Below, in pieces: positions 25,946 through 34,831 of a DNA stretch of 64,000 nucleotides. The notes under the pieces were generated by a model, which saw nothing but the letters and a program-made list of their open reading frames with translations, ran no database searches and was not told the DNA's origin. The translations under genes were made by a program, and so were the position numbers. The DNA comes from Glycomyces luteolus (GTDB taxonomy: Bacteria > Actinomycetota > Actinomycetes > Mycobacteriales > Micromonosporaceae), in assembly GCF_027622875.1 (NCBI RefSeq), contig NZ_JAPZVP010000011.1:62001-126000 (forward strand), given 5' to 3'. The number at the start of each line of letters is the position of its first letter. Within the stretch, counting starts at the first letter, position 1.

Positions 25946-26809
25946 ATGAACTTGAGGATCCCTTACCGCACCATCGTCGTCGGTGCTGCGGCATTTACCC
26001 TCGGGATGGTGTGGCAGGCCCAGCGGCGGCGGGGGGCGGAGGTTTCCGAGCTCACCGAGCGGGTCGCGCGGTACCAGGAGGCCCAAGAGGCCTCTCACCG
26101 AGAGCTCGAGTCGATGCCCAGGTCGACCAAGCGGCTGATCCGCGAGTGGTCTCGCGTCGTCTACGCGGAGTTCGAGGACCTCATGGCCCTGTACCGGGAC
26201 ATCGGCCCGGAGCAGGCGCTGCCCCCGATGCACGGGTGGGCGGCCGGGCCGGACCTGGCCAGGTTCCTCTACCGGGAGGTAGTCGAGCACGGCCGGACCT
26301 CGGTGCTCGAATGCGGTTCGGGAAGCACCACGGTGATCCTCGCGTACGCGTGCCGCGCGATCGGGGCGGGACGCGTCGTCGCGCTCGAGCATGACGCCCG
26401 GTTCGCCGCCGCCACAAGGAAGATGCTCGACGAGCGCGGGCTCTCGAAGTGGGCCGAAGTCCGGGACGCCCCGCTGACCGAAGTGCGAATCGGCGATGCG
26501 ACATGGCGTTGGTACGACCCGGCGGGCCTGGTCGATGGCCCGTTCGACCTGGTGCTTGTGGACGGACCTCCCGGCAGCACCGGGCCCGAGGCCCGCTACC
26601 CGGCGGTGCCGATGCTCCTCGACCGTCTCGCGGACGACGCATTGGTCGTGCTCGACGACGCCAGGCGAGCCGACGAGCGAGCCATCGGTGAACGCTGGGT
26701 CGCCGAATTCGACGGGTTCTCCCTCGAATGGCTCGCCCACGACCACGGCACCCTGCTGCTGCGTCGGGGCGCCGACGCGGGCACGGAGGGGCAAGGCGCT
26801 CAGTCCTGA
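25946..26809 (+). CDS. SAM-dependent class I methyltransferase, membrane-anchored
   Basis: The protein is 287 residues. An N-terminal hydrophobic segment (YRTIVVGAAAFTLGMVW) and a charged helical stretch precede a Rossmann methyltransferase domain. SAM motif I is VLECGSGSTTVILA (about residues 118-131), the acidic motif II is VVALEHDARF, and FDLVLVDGPPGSTG is a post-I motif seen in small-molecule and glycan methyltransferases. The acceptor is unknown. The N-terminal anchor suggests action at the membrane. ATG 25946 follows AGGCAGG. Confidence 0.8.
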   Translation: MNLRIPYRTIVVGAAAFTLGMVWQAQRRRGAEVSELTERVARYQEAQEASHRELESMPRSTKRLIREWSRVVYAEFEDLMALYRDIGPEQALPPMHGWAAGPDLARFLYREVVEHGRTSVLECGSGSTTVILAYACRAIGAGRVVALEHDARFAAATRKMLDERGLSKWAEVRDAPLTEVRIGDATWRWYDPAGLVDGPFDLVLVDGPPGSTGPEARYPAVPMLLDRLADDALVVLDDARRADERAIGERWVAEFDGFSLEWLAHDHGTLLLRRGADAGTEGQGAQS

Positions 26810-26990
26810 CGAGTGCGTCTGGGCATGGAGGACTGTCCTGTCGGCAGTGCCGCGCAGGTACGGGTCGAGTACGGGTTTCAGCGTCATTCTCGTGCAACCG
26901 GGGGCTTCTAGGGTCGAATGCAGGTCGGAACTCCTCCCTTGAGGAGGCCGGCCGCACTCCCGAAATCAGACCAGAGAAGCGGAGACCCCC

Positions 26991-27530
26991 ATGGCCTCGC
27001 AACCCGAACAACCGAACCTCTCCCGACGCCGCCTGCTCCGGGCAGCGGCCATCGTTCCCGCGGTGGCGATCCCGACGCTCGCCGTCGCAAGCCCAGCCCA
27101 CGCCGGCTACCTGGGGAACATCTCGCGCTCGAACGTGATGACCCGAGCCCGCGACTGGTACGACCGAAACATCCAGTACAGCTACGACTACCGCGCCAGG
27201 GCCACTGACAACGACGGGGACCACGAGTACCGCCGCGACTGCTCCGGGTTCGTGTCAATGGCCTGGCACAGCGCGACGCCCGGGCACAGCACCCGCGACC
27301 TCACCGCCATCTCGCACCCGATCTACTGGAGCAGCCTCAAGCCGGGAGACGCCCTCAACCACTACGACGACCACTGCATGCTGTTCCACAAGTGGATCGA
27401 GGAAGGCGTTTCGTTCAAGGTCTACCACCTGGTCGACCCGGATCATGACATGGAGTACGACACGAAGTACGTGTCCAGCCTGAAGGACGCCGGCTACAGC
27501 CCTCTCCGCTACGACAAGATCTTCGACTGA
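26991..27530 (+). CDS. Tat-secreted NlpC/P60-like cysteine hydrolase
   Basis: The protein is 179 residues. The Tat signal is SRRRLLRAAAIVPAVAIPTLAVASPAHA. The mature part has the NlpC/P60-type catalytic Cys in RRDCSGFVSMAWH and a candidate catalytic His in YDDHCMLFHKW, after the LKPGDALNHY turn typical of the fold. It is shorter than usual peptidoglycan endopeptidases. A cell-wall or amidase role is inferred. Confidence 0.75.
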   Translation: MASQPEQPNLSRRRLLRAAAIVPAVAIPTLAVASPAHAGYLGNISRSNVMTRARDWYDRNIQYSYDYRARATDNDGDHEYRRDCSGFVSMAWHSATPGHSTRDLTAISHPIYWSSLKPGDALNHYDDHCMLFHKWIEEGVSFKVYHLVDPDHDMEYDTKYVSSLKDAGYSPLRYDKIFD

Positions 27531-27571
27531 GCCACAGCGGTCAGCCGGTGCATCGAGCACGGTGCACCGGC

Positions 27572-28455
27572 TCACTGGCTCTGGCGCGAATGCTCCGTCT
27601 CGACCCGTGCGGCCATGGGTTCCGCACCGGCGGCCCGGTACAACGTGACGGCCGCGGCGGCGAGCCGTGCGGCCGCCGCCGGGTCTTCGGTTGCGACACA
27701 GCGGGCCTGCGTCGACAGCGCGTCGGCCTCAAGGACAACGTATCCGCGTCGGCGTGCCTCTTCCAGGGCGCGTTCCACATGTCGCCGCGCACCGGCGTTG
27801 CCGCCCAGCGCCAGCAGCGCATTCGCCGTGCCGATGGTCGCGCGCGTGGTGAGGAACGGGAACTCCTCGGCGAGTGCGAGCACCCGCTGGAACGCTTCCT
27901 GTGCCGAGGGAACGTCACCGGCGCCCAGTTTTGCTTCGCCGAATGCGATCAACAGCGCCGCCTGCGCGCGCTGGTCCCGGGCGATCACCGCGAGGTCGTA
28001 CCCTTGCTCCGCGGCGCTCACCGCTGCGGCGCTGTGGCCGCGTTGCGCGTGCAGCAGGCTCAGTTCCTCCAGCGCGGCCAGCTCACCGTTGATATTGGAG
28101 GTTCGCCGGTGCCCGTCCAACGCGGCGCGCAAGTGCTCCTCGGCAGCCGACTCGTGCCCGAGTTGGCGGAGCACCATGCCGAGGTTCGAGCGGTTGGCCA
28201 GGAGGGATTTCTGCCGCCCCGTCTTCTGGTTGATGCGCAAGGCGGCGCCGAAGTACTCCGCCGCCTCCGCGAGTCGGCCCTGGTCGAAGCAGACATAGCC
28301 CAGGCCGTTGAGCGTCACCGCGCGTACATGCCCCAGTTCGTCGTCGCTGAGTTCGAGCGCGAGGTGGAAGGATCGCTCCGCCTCGGCCAGTCGGCCCTGT
28401 TCGGCCAGCACCCAGCCGATGTTGTGCCGCAGGTAGGCCGCCGCCTGCCGCCATC
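27572..28455 (-). pseudogene. Truncated TPR region of an NB-ARC/AfsR-type regulator
   Basis: About 290 codons encode tandem tetratricopeptide repeats (AEAERSFHLALELSD, AEAAEYFGAALRINQ, AAEEHLRAALDGHRR, SAQEAFQRVLALAEE). This matches the C-terminal half of actinobacterial DNA-binding/NB-ARC/TPR regulators, as in the intact gene at 44250. The frame continues upstream only as far as RQAAAYLRHNIGWVLAEQGRLAEAE and then meets a stop, so the regulatory and ATPase domains are missing. GTG in 'GWV' could start a TPR-only protein, but a 5'-deleted gene is more likely. Confidence 0.65.
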
Positions 28456-28483
28456 ACCGCCAGCCAGGCAGTAGCCCGACACA

Positions 28484-28513
28484 ACGCTGCCGGACCCGTA
28501 GGTCCGGCAGCGT
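28484..28513 (-). terminator. Perfect 13-base hairpin
   Basis: ACGCTGCCGGACC (28484-28496) pairs exactly with GGTCCGGCAGCGT (28501-28513) around CGTA. It lies directly after the stop of the minus-strand gene at 28520 and is its likely terminator. Confidence 0.8.
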
Positions 28514-28519
28514 ATGCGG

Positions 28520-29203
28520 TCACAGTCCCTTGACCTGCAAGGGGAACTTGACGATCGAGGCCTTGTACCCCAGAGGCAGCCCTGACGCCGTGAGCTCAAT
28601 GCGCTCGTTGAGCTTGTACTGCGCACGGTCGTCGGGGAATCCCGACGGCTTCCCCGACAATTCGACCGGGACGGTCGCGGCGAGCGCCAGGGGCTCGTCG
28701 ATGCCAGCGGGCAGGCCGAGCGCCTGCGTGTTCGCGATCGTGATGATGCACGGCAGCGCGAGCGTGTGCTGGAATCTGGGCGAATCCGCCGAAACGCGGC
28801 GCAGCCTCGAGGCGACGTGCCGGATCCCGGTGCGCTGCTCGAGGTCGACGGTTACCGTGATGCCTTCGCGAAGACTCGTAGTGGCGAGGTGGAACGCCTT
28901 GATCCTGGTTCGCACCGCGGACGGGTCGGTCTGGTTCGCCTCGATCTCGAACGCGGCCCGTCCCTGGAGCGGTCCGGTCCGGATCTTCCGGCCCGCCACG
29001 ACCAGCTCGATGCCCTTCGAGAGCAGCTCGGCCTCGGTGGTCGCGCCCGGTGCCGGAAGCTTGGGAATGACCCGCTCGGTGCGGTTGGCCGCCACGGCGA
29101 CCCCCGCGACCGCCAGGCCCACGGCCGTACCGGCGGCCACGCCGGTCGTCACTCGTCGCAGCGTTTTCGCCCGCCGCTTCTTTCGCGTGTTGATCATGGT
29201 CAT
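28520..29203 (-). CDS. Secreted or anchored protein of unknown function
   Basis: The protein is 227 residues. A strongly basic N-terminus (RKKRRAKTLRR) precedes one hydrophobic segment (VTTGVAAGTAVGLAVAGVAVAA), giving a signal anchor or signal peptide. The rest is a beta-rich domain with no recognised motif. GAGGAGG lies upstream of ATG 29203. It is followed by a perfect hairpin, so it forms a single-gene unit. Confidence 0.65.
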   Translation of the reverse strand: MTMINTRKKRRAKTLRRVTTGVAAGTAVGLAVAGVAVAANRTERVIPKLPAPGATTEAELLSKGIELVVAGRKIRTGPLQGRAAFEIEANQTDPSAVRTRIKAFHLATTSLREGITVTVDLEQRTGIRHVASRLRRVSADSPRFQHTLALPCIITIANTQALGLPAGIDEPLALAATVPVELSGKPSGFPDDRAQYKLNERIELTASGLPLGYKASIVKFPLQVKGL

Positions 29204-29417
29204 CGCTTTCTGTGCCTCCTCTGGAGTCGGAAAATGACTCCCTGAGGCTAAGTCGTGGATGCGGAAATCTCACCTAAATGCGTGAAATTCGCTGGTTCAC
29301 CTGGGCCCCTACGCGGCGAATTGCGGGACTTGAACCCCCTGCCGCTCGCCGCCAGCGTCGCGAAATCCGCATCGCCCGAGCGCTTTACTCATCAGGGTCC
29401 ACCTGGGACACCGGGCA
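29204..29417. other. Intergenic region upstream of the 28520 gene
   Basis: This holds the promoter region of the minus-strand secreted gene. No clear promoter hexamers or repeats were seen. Confidence 0.3.
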
Positions 29418-29882
29418 TTGCGCGGCCTTTCCGATCCGTTGCGCCGCAAGACGCCTCGGCGCGATGCGCCCTCGACATTCCAAGGACGACCGGGATTGGA
29501 ACAGCCAGGTCCCCGTGCCAATCCGCCCGAGGCCGGGCGACGGACGCGGCCGAGCCGCCCGACCGTACGACTGGCCGCATGCGCCGTGCTGGGCGCCGCA
29601 GTCCTCGTGCACGGGTCGGCGGGCAGCTGGAAGTACTTCGGCTTCGTCCTGCCGCAGGCGTGGAGCGTCTTCGCGCTCGCCGTGGCACTCGTCGCGGGCC
29701 GCCGGATTCCGCGGACGGCGATGCGGTGGCTGCGATGGTCGACGCTACCGGGGATGATCCTCCAGCAGCTGGCGTACATGGCCGATCACCAGCGCGGGGA
29801 CCTGCTGGTCCTCATCGCCGGGCCATCGGCCTGGAACTGGCCGAGAACACCCCCCGCACGGCTGCGCGGAACCTGGGCTTAG
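29418..29882 (+). CDS. Possible small membrane protein, degraded or mis-started
   Basis: The central part (codons about 50-135) has strongly GC-biased third positions and encodes two or three hydrophobic stretches (LAACAVLGAAVLVHG, WSVFALAVALVAG, GMILQQLAYMAD, LLVLIAG), so it looks genuinely coding. The N-terminal 45 residues are Pro/Arg-rich and look like non-coding sequence, and the tail after LLVLIAG changes character as if a frameshift had occurred. It may be a decayed gene. The start is not resolved. Confidence 0.35.
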   Translation: MRGLSDPLRRKTPRRDAPSTFQGRPGLEQPGPRANPPEAGRRTRPSRPTVRLAACAVLGAAVLVHGSAGSWKYFGFVLPQAWSVFALAVALVAGRRIPRTAMRWLRWSTLPGMILQQLAYMADHQRGDLLVLIAGPSAWNWPRTPPARLRGTWA

Positions 29883-29901
29883 GAACCGGCTGGGGTGGCG
29901 C

Positions 29902-30726
29902 TCAATCGGAACCTTCGCCCATGCCCCGGGCACTCCCCGCCGCCATGAAGTGGTATCGCCGCGCCAACTTGAAACCGGCGGACTCGGCCGTCCGGTACGA
30001 CCCTGGATTGTCATCGTTGCAGTGCCAGCCGACCTCGGTCAGCCCACGGTCGAACGCGAGGGCGACCGCGGCCGCGGCGACCTGGACGGCCAGACCGCGG
30101 CGGCGATGTCCGGGGGCGGTGTGGATGCCGATCTCGGCGCGTTCGGCGACGATGCAGTCGGCCAGACTCCAACTGACGACGGCCTCGCCGTGCACCGCCG
30201 CCGCCCCGAAACCACGGGCGAGAAACGCGTCTGCCCCTCCCCAGTTGCCCTCGATCCATTCCCATACATGGTCGGGAACCTGCTGGTGCTCCAAGAGCGC
30301 GGCGTCGATCGGCGCGATCCGGTAGCCGGGCGGCAGGTTCGGCTCCAGCTCGGGCCGCTCGCCGCGATACAGGTAGTGCCTCCGTGTCACCTTGAACAGG
30401 AACAGATCGGGCACGATCGCCGCCGCGACTGACTGCCAGCCCTCATGGTCGAAGGACAGCACCAGGTCGCCGTCGCGTTCGGCATCGAAGACCGCAGCCA
30501 GGTGCGCACAAAGGTCGGTGACGAAGCGGTCGTTGGTCGGGTCGCCGCCGACGAAATTGCCCTCCGGGGAATGCACGAAGACCGCGCTGGGCCGTGCGGG
30601 GTCGTCGACGAACACCGCCCCCGGCATCGCACCGGCCAGGACCGCCCCCGCGCTCAGCTGGTAATCGAGTCCGGTCAGCAGATCCGCAGCCCTGCCATAC
30701 GTGGACGGAGCGAGTCGAGTGAGCAA
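29902..30726 (-). CDS. GNAT family N-acetyltransferase
   Basis: The protein is 274 residues. The C-terminal half carries the acetyl-CoA-binding GNAT signature: AEIGIHTAPGHRRRGLAVQVAAA contains the R/Q-x-x-G-x-G/A loop, followed by VGWHCNDDNPGSYRTAESAGF, the usual closing motif. The N-terminal half is a second, degenerate domain. TTG 30726 is chosen because AGGAGG lies four bases upstream (30731-30736 on the opposite strand). The acceptor amine is unknown. Confidence 0.8.
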   Translation of the reverse strand: MLTRLAPSTYGRAADLLTGLDYQLSAGAVLAGAMPGAVFVDDPARPSAVFVHSPEGNFVGGDPTNDRFVTDLCAHLAAVFDAERDGDLVLSFDHEGWQSVAAAIVPDLFLFKVTRRHYLYRGERPELEPNLPPGYRIAPIDAALLEHQQVPDHVWEWIEGNWGGADAFLARGFGAAAVHGEAVVSWSLADCIVAERAEIGIHTAPGHRRRGLAVQVAAAAVALAFDRGLTEVGWHCNDDNPGSYRTAESAGFKLARRYHFMAAGSARGMGEGSD

Positions 30727-30887
30727 TATGCCTCCTGATGCCGCTACCCGCACCGGGAACACGCCTTCCGCGACCCTGGCTGCGGCAGCCGACAGGAAGC
30801 TAGCACCGCATCGAACCGCAGAACAAGCGAAATAGTCCTAGCGCGCTCTCGGCTGTCCCGGCGCCATGACGGCGCTGGCGCCCGGGC

Positions 30888-32201
30888 TCAGCTCCAAGAC
30901 GCCACCGCCGCTTGCCAGTGGTCGGGAAGCTCGTCGAGGCCGGGCATCGCCGGGTCAAGCGTGAAGCAGACCGTCGCGGTGTCGTCGTAGGTCAGCAGCA
31001 CCACCGCCACCGGGACGCCGAGCGGCGCCCACATCACCGGCGAGACACGAGTGACGCGTGCGCCCTGGAAGCCGAGTCGCCGCGGCAGCGCCAGGCTGGA
31101 GGCGAGCGTCGCCGCGTGGGCGGGTCTTGACACCTGTCTGCGCCCCTTGGCCATCACGGCGGTCGGGGTCAGGGCCGTGATGCGGCGCATGGCTTCGCGC
31201 AGGCGCGCCGACTTCAGCACGCCGGTCGCGCCCGGCGTCAGGGCGAGCCGCTCCTCGGCGCCGCCCCGCCCGCCGGGGACGACGATGGAGGCTAGGACGA
31301 CCCGGTTGCCAGGTGCGTCCTCTTCGCCGGGGCGGCGCAGGTTCACCGGGACCAGGAACGGCACCGCAGCCGGGGCCGAGGGCAGCTGCCGTGCGGCCTC
31401 CGTCAGTGCGTGGGCGAGTGCGGCGAGGTAGACGTCGTTCACGCTGGCGCCGCGGGCGCGCGCGACGCGGCGGAGCCGGTCGACCGGCACCTCGCACCAG
31501 CGCGGCATCCGCTCTCCGGAGAACCCGGCCGGATACGACGCCCAGGTCCCAGCCCGCCGCATCCCGCCCAGGAACGCGCCCGCGGCGGTGACCATGTCCC
31601 GCAACGAGACCCGTGGCACCTCGGCGATCACCGGGCGCTCCGCGGACGAGGGAGCCTCGGCACCGTCCGCGAACAGCGCCTCCAACGTGTGGACGACACC
31701 GCCGCCGTCTTGCAGCGAGTGGTGGACCCGGTAGAGCAGCGCGAACCCGTCCTCGGTGTGGCCGTGCAGCAGATGGAGCTGCCACGCGGGGGCGTGCTCG
31801 GGCAGCGGTGCGCGGATGAGGTCGCCCACCGCCGCCTCGAGTGATGCCGGTGCGGGCGCGATACGCCGCTCGACCACGTGCGGCTCCAGGTCGAGATCGG
31901 CCGCGATGCGCCAGCGCTTCCCGGCCGGAAGGCTCCGCAGCGCCGGGACCATCGGCAGCCGCTCCCTGACGTGGGCGGCGATCCGCTCCAGGCTCGGTGG
32001 CGCGCCCGCACAGTGCAGCACCACGCCCACATGCGGCCGCGTCGCCGGCGAGACCGCCGGGGTGGACCACAGTGCCCGGTCCATCGACCTCCGCGGCGCC
32101 GAGGCCCGCCTACCGGACCCGCGGGCCGCCGCCGTTCCAGTCTCGTTCACCACCGGATGATAAGCGGCGACAAAGCGCCTACTCGGCACCAAAGGCTGCA
32201 C
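30888..32201 (-). CDS. WS/DGAT-type wax ester synthase/acyltransferase family protein
   Basis: The protein is up to 437 residues. The catalytic HHxxxDG motif is present as RVHHSLQDGGG (about residues 163-173). The N-terminal part matches the WS/DGAT acyl-CoA fold and the C-terminal part (NDVYLAALAHAL, PVNLR, SPVMWAPLGVPVAVVLLTYDD) matches the conserved 'ND..la' and SNVPGP-like regions, though SNVPGP itself is not conserved. Family members esterify alcohols or diacylglycerol with acyl-CoA to make storage lipid. GTG 32201 lacks a clear ribosome site and GTG 32153 is an alternative start. Confidence 0.75.
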   Translation of the reverse strand: MQPLVPSRRFVAAYHPVVNETGTAAARGSGRRASAPRRSMDRALWSTPAVSPATRPHVGVVLHCAGAPPSLERIAAHVRERLPMVPALRSLPAGKRWRIAADLDLEPHVVERRIAPAPASLEAAVGDLIRAPLPEHAPAWQLHLLHGHTEDGFALLYRVHHSLQDGGGVVHTLEALFADGAEAPSSAERPVIAEVPRVSLRDMVTAAGAFLGGMRRAGTWASYPAGFSGERMPRWCEVPVDRLRRVARARGASVNDVYLAALAHALTEAARQLPSAPAAVPFLVPVNLRRPGEEDAPGNRVVLASIVVPGGRGGAEERLALTPGATGVLKSARLREAMRRITALTPTAVMAKGRRQVSRPAHAATLASSLALPRRLGFQGARVTRVSPVMWAPLGVPVAVVLLTYDDTATVCFTLDPAMPGLDELPDHWQAAVASWS

Positions 32202-32288
32202 CGCGCCGCGTCGGTTGCGAGGCCTGACCTGCTAGGCGAGTCGGGCGCACCGGGTGCTCGCGCCCTGCCGGGGGACCTTTGCAGCGGT

Positions 32289-33698
32289 TCAGGCGACGGG
32301 CAGGCCGGCGAGCCCGGCGATGAGCCCGAGGGCGGCGCAGACGCCGAGGACCCGCAGGACCGACCAGCGCAGGGCGAAGACCAGCACGAGGGCGACCGCG
32401 GTGATCGCGACGGCGACCGGCCGCACTGTGGCCAGTTCCGGGACGGCGAAGTGGAACGGGCCGGAGTCGACGGCGCGGCTCTGGGCGAACAGGGTGTTGA
32501 CGGCGAAGTAGAGCGCGAGGTTGGCGATGACGCCGACGACCGCGGCGGTGATGCCGGTGAGGGCGGCCGAGAGCCGCTGGTTGTTGCGGAGCCGCTCGAT
32601 GTAGGGGGCGCCGAGGAAGATGAACAGGAAGCAGGGCACGAACGTCACCCAGGTGGTGAGGAGCGCGCCGAGGACGCCTGCGGCCCATGGGTTCATGTCG
32701 CCGGGGTTGTTGTAGGCGCCGAGGAAGGCCACGAACTGGACGACCATGATGAGCGGCCCGGGTGTGGTCTCGGCCAGCGCCAGGCCTTTGACCATGTCGC
32801 CGGCGGAGAGCCAGGCGTAGTGCTCGACGGCTCGCTGGGCGACGTAGGCGAGGACGGCGTAGGCGCCGCCGAAGGTGACCACCGCGGTGCCGGAGAAGAA
32901 CAGTCCTTGGGCGGTGAGCACCGAGTCGGTGCCGGTCAGCAGGACGACGGCGAGGACCGGTGCGGCCCAGAGGATGAGGCCGATGACGATGACTCGGGTG
33001 GCGCGTTTCGCGCTCGGGGGCTCGTGGTGGAGGGCGTCGTCGGCGATCAGCGGTGCCGGACCGTCGTCGGTCGTGCCGTGCCCGCTGTTCTTCAGGATCC
33101 CGGGGTTCCAGTGCCCGATGGCCCATCCGGCGATCGCGGCTGCGGCGATGACGATCGGGAACGCGATGCCGAACAGCGCCAGGGCGGCGAAGGCCGCGAC
33201 GGCGAGTGCGATCAGGATCGGGTGGGAGAGGGCGCGCCTGCCGACGCGGTGGACCGCCTGCGCGACGATCGCGACCACTGCGGGGGCGAGGCCGGCGAAC
33301 AGGGCGGTCACGACCGTGGTGTCGCCGAAGGCGACATAGACGATCGAGAGGGCCAGGAGCGCGAGCATGCCGGGGAGGACGAACAGGATGCCCGCGGCGA
33401 GGCCGCCCCTGACGCCGTTGAGGAGCCAGCCGACGTAGATCGCGAGTTGCTGGGCTTCGGGTCCGGGCAGGAGCATGCAGTAGTTGAGGGCGTGGAGGAA
33501 CCGCTGCTGGCCGATCCAGCGGCGTTCGTCGACGAGGGTGCGCTGCATGACCGCGATCTGCCCGGCAGGCCCGCCGAAGGTCTGGAGCGAGATGAGGGAC
33601 CAGGCTTTCAGTGCGGTCCGGAAGGGGACCACGTCGCCGCGGATCGCTTGCGGCGGCGCGCCGGGAGTCGGTCGAGCCTCGTCGGGTTGTGCACTCAC
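32289..33698 (-). CDS. chrA: Chromate transporter ChrA (two-domain form)
   Basis: The protein is 469 residues, with two homologous halves each of about five or six membrane segments, joined near residue 230 by a charged loop. Each half has the family motif: FGGPAGQIAVMQR near residue 41 and FGGAYAVLAYVAQ near 285, followed by LLPGPEAQQLAIYVG and ETTPGPLIMVVQFVG-like segments. ChrA expels chromate by proton-linked antiport. It is the last gene of an operon with two chrB-type genes, 22 bases after the second. GTG 33698 is the start, with AAAGGA upstream. Confidence 0.93.
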   Translation of the reverse strand: MSAQPDEARPTPGAPPQAIRGDVVPFRTALKAWSLISLQTFGGPAGQIAVMQRTLVDERRWIGQQRFLHALNYCMLLPGPEAQQLAIYVGWLLNGVRGGLAAGILFVLPGMLALLALSIVYVAFGDTTVVTALFAGLAPAVVAIVAQAVHRVGRRALSHPILIALAVAAFAALALFGIAFPIVIAAAAIAGWAIGHWNPGILKNSGHGTTDDGPAPLIADDALHHEPPSAKRATRVIVIGLILWAAPVLAVVLLTGTDSVLTAQGLFFSGTAVVTFGGAYAVLAYVAQRAVEHYAWLSAGDMVKGLALAETTPGPLIMVVQFVAFLGAYNNPGDMNPWAAGVLGALLTTWVTFVPCFLFIFLGAPYIERLRNNQRLSAALTGITAAVVGVIANLALYFAVNTLFAQSRAVDSGPFHFAVPELATVRPVAVAITAVALVLVFALRWSVLRVLGVCAALGLIAGLAGLPVA

Positions 33699-33720
33699 TG
33701 CGTGGGTGATCCTTTGCGTC

Positions 33721-34152
33721 TCAGGCGGGTTCGCGGCCGAGAAGGGCGGCGCGGCGGTAGTACTCGTAGAGGCCGTCGAACAGCGGCCGGGTGTGCGCGA
33801 TGGTCTGCTCGTCGTCGCACACCATCGACATTGCGCGCAGTGCGATGTCGATGCCGTGGGCTTCGGGCACGTCGAAGCGCTCGTCGTCGAGGTCGGCCTC
33901 GTGGACGGTCTCGGCGATGCGCCACAGCACCGGGTCGGTGATCTCGTAGCGGCGCAGGATCGTCTCGAAGGAGCAGTCGCCGCCCTGGTGGCCGAGGTCG
34001 ACGCCGCGCATGTCGAACGCCGTCGCGTCGGCGGGGACGTGGGCGGGGTCGGCGACGAACACGAACTCGGCGTCGGGGTCGATGGCGCGCTTGATGAGCC
34101 AGACGCACGCAGCCCGGTCGATGTGGAGGTTCGCCCGCGTCGCCCACCTCAT
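33721..34152 (-). CDS. chrB: ChrB, C-terminal domain as a separate protein
   Basis: The protein is 143 residues and matches the C-terminal domain of chromate-resistance protein ChrB: MRWATRANLHIDRAACVWLIKRAIDPDAEFVFV…FDMRGVDLGHQGGDCSFETILRRYEI. ATG 34152 overlaps the stop of the preceding gene (ATGA), so the two are translated together. In many bacteria ChrB is one chain; here the halves are separate. Confidence 0.88.
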   Translation of the reverse strand: MRWATRANLHIDRAACVWLIKRAIDPDAEFVFVADPAHVPADATAFDMRGVDLGHQGGDCSFETILRRYEITDPVLWRIAETVHEADLDDERFDVPEAHGIDIALRAMSMVCDDEQTIAHTRPLFDGLYEYYRRAALLGREPA

Positions 34153-34634
34153 GCGCGGGCCTCTTCGGAGGTGCCGCTCAGGGCCGCGACCGCGCGGCGG
34201 GCCTGCTCCCGCTCGGGCGGCGGGAAGTAGTCGCGCCGCCCGATGCGCTGCAGTTCGGACCGCAGGCGCCGCACCGCGGCGGCGCGTTCGCCTTCCGGCA
34301 GCCCGGCGGCGGCAGCGGCGGTTTCGAGGACGGCTCGGTACTCGGCGGCCCGGGCCTCGGCCATCGCGGCGGCGAGCTCGCGTTCCTGCGCGAGTGCGGC
34401 GGGACGGGCGATCCAGATCCCCGCCGTACCGCCGCCGTCCTGGACTTCGTCGGCCATCCACTCCAGGTGCTCGCGCGTCCGGGCGTCTGCGGGGAGCGCG
34501 ACCAGACCGTCCGAGATCTGCGCGACCCCGAGCCGTTTCAACTTGCGCCACACCGCGATCCGAGGACTCGAGGGTTCGCGCGGCAACCGGTACGAGAGCA
34601 GCACCCAGTCACCGGGTCGCATCGCCTCATTCAT
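34149..34634 (-). CDS. chrB: ChrB, N-terminal domain as a separate protein
   Basis: The protein is 161 residues and matches the N-terminal domain of ChrB (WVLLSYRLPREPSSPRIAVWRKLKRLGVAQISDGLVALP), a winged-helix-like module linked to chromate-responsive regulation, followed by a helical region rich in Ala/Glu/Arg. It is the first gene of the chrB(N)-chrB(C)-chrA operon and is likely the chromate-sensing regulator. Confidence 0.85.
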   Translation of the reverse strand: MNEAMRPGDWVLLSYRLPREPSSPRIAVWRKLKRLGVAQISDGLVALPADARTREHLEWMADEVQDGGGTAGIWIARPAALAQERELAAAMAEARAAEYRAVLETAAAAAGLPEGERAAAVRRLRSELQRIGRRDYFPPPEREQARRAVAALSGTSEEARA

Positions 34635-34831
34635 GCAACCATGGTTACATCAAGCCGGGATCATGCGCAGCCTGATCCCGTCCAGTGGGATTCGCGGGGT
34701 GTTCGTACCCCGCTGTCCAGGCCCGCAACGGCGTCGACCGTGGCGCGGATGGCCTGGGCGAACGAGGCGACGTTGCCCGCGTCGGCAGGTCGCCGAAGCT
34801 GTTGGGCGGGGATTGCGACCAGCGCCACCGC

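Noticed and set aside
31878-33941. 687-codon plus-strand open frame opposite the chromate genes
   Set aside because: Antisense shadow of chrA and neighbouring genes; composition is Gly/Glu/Asp-rich without motifs.
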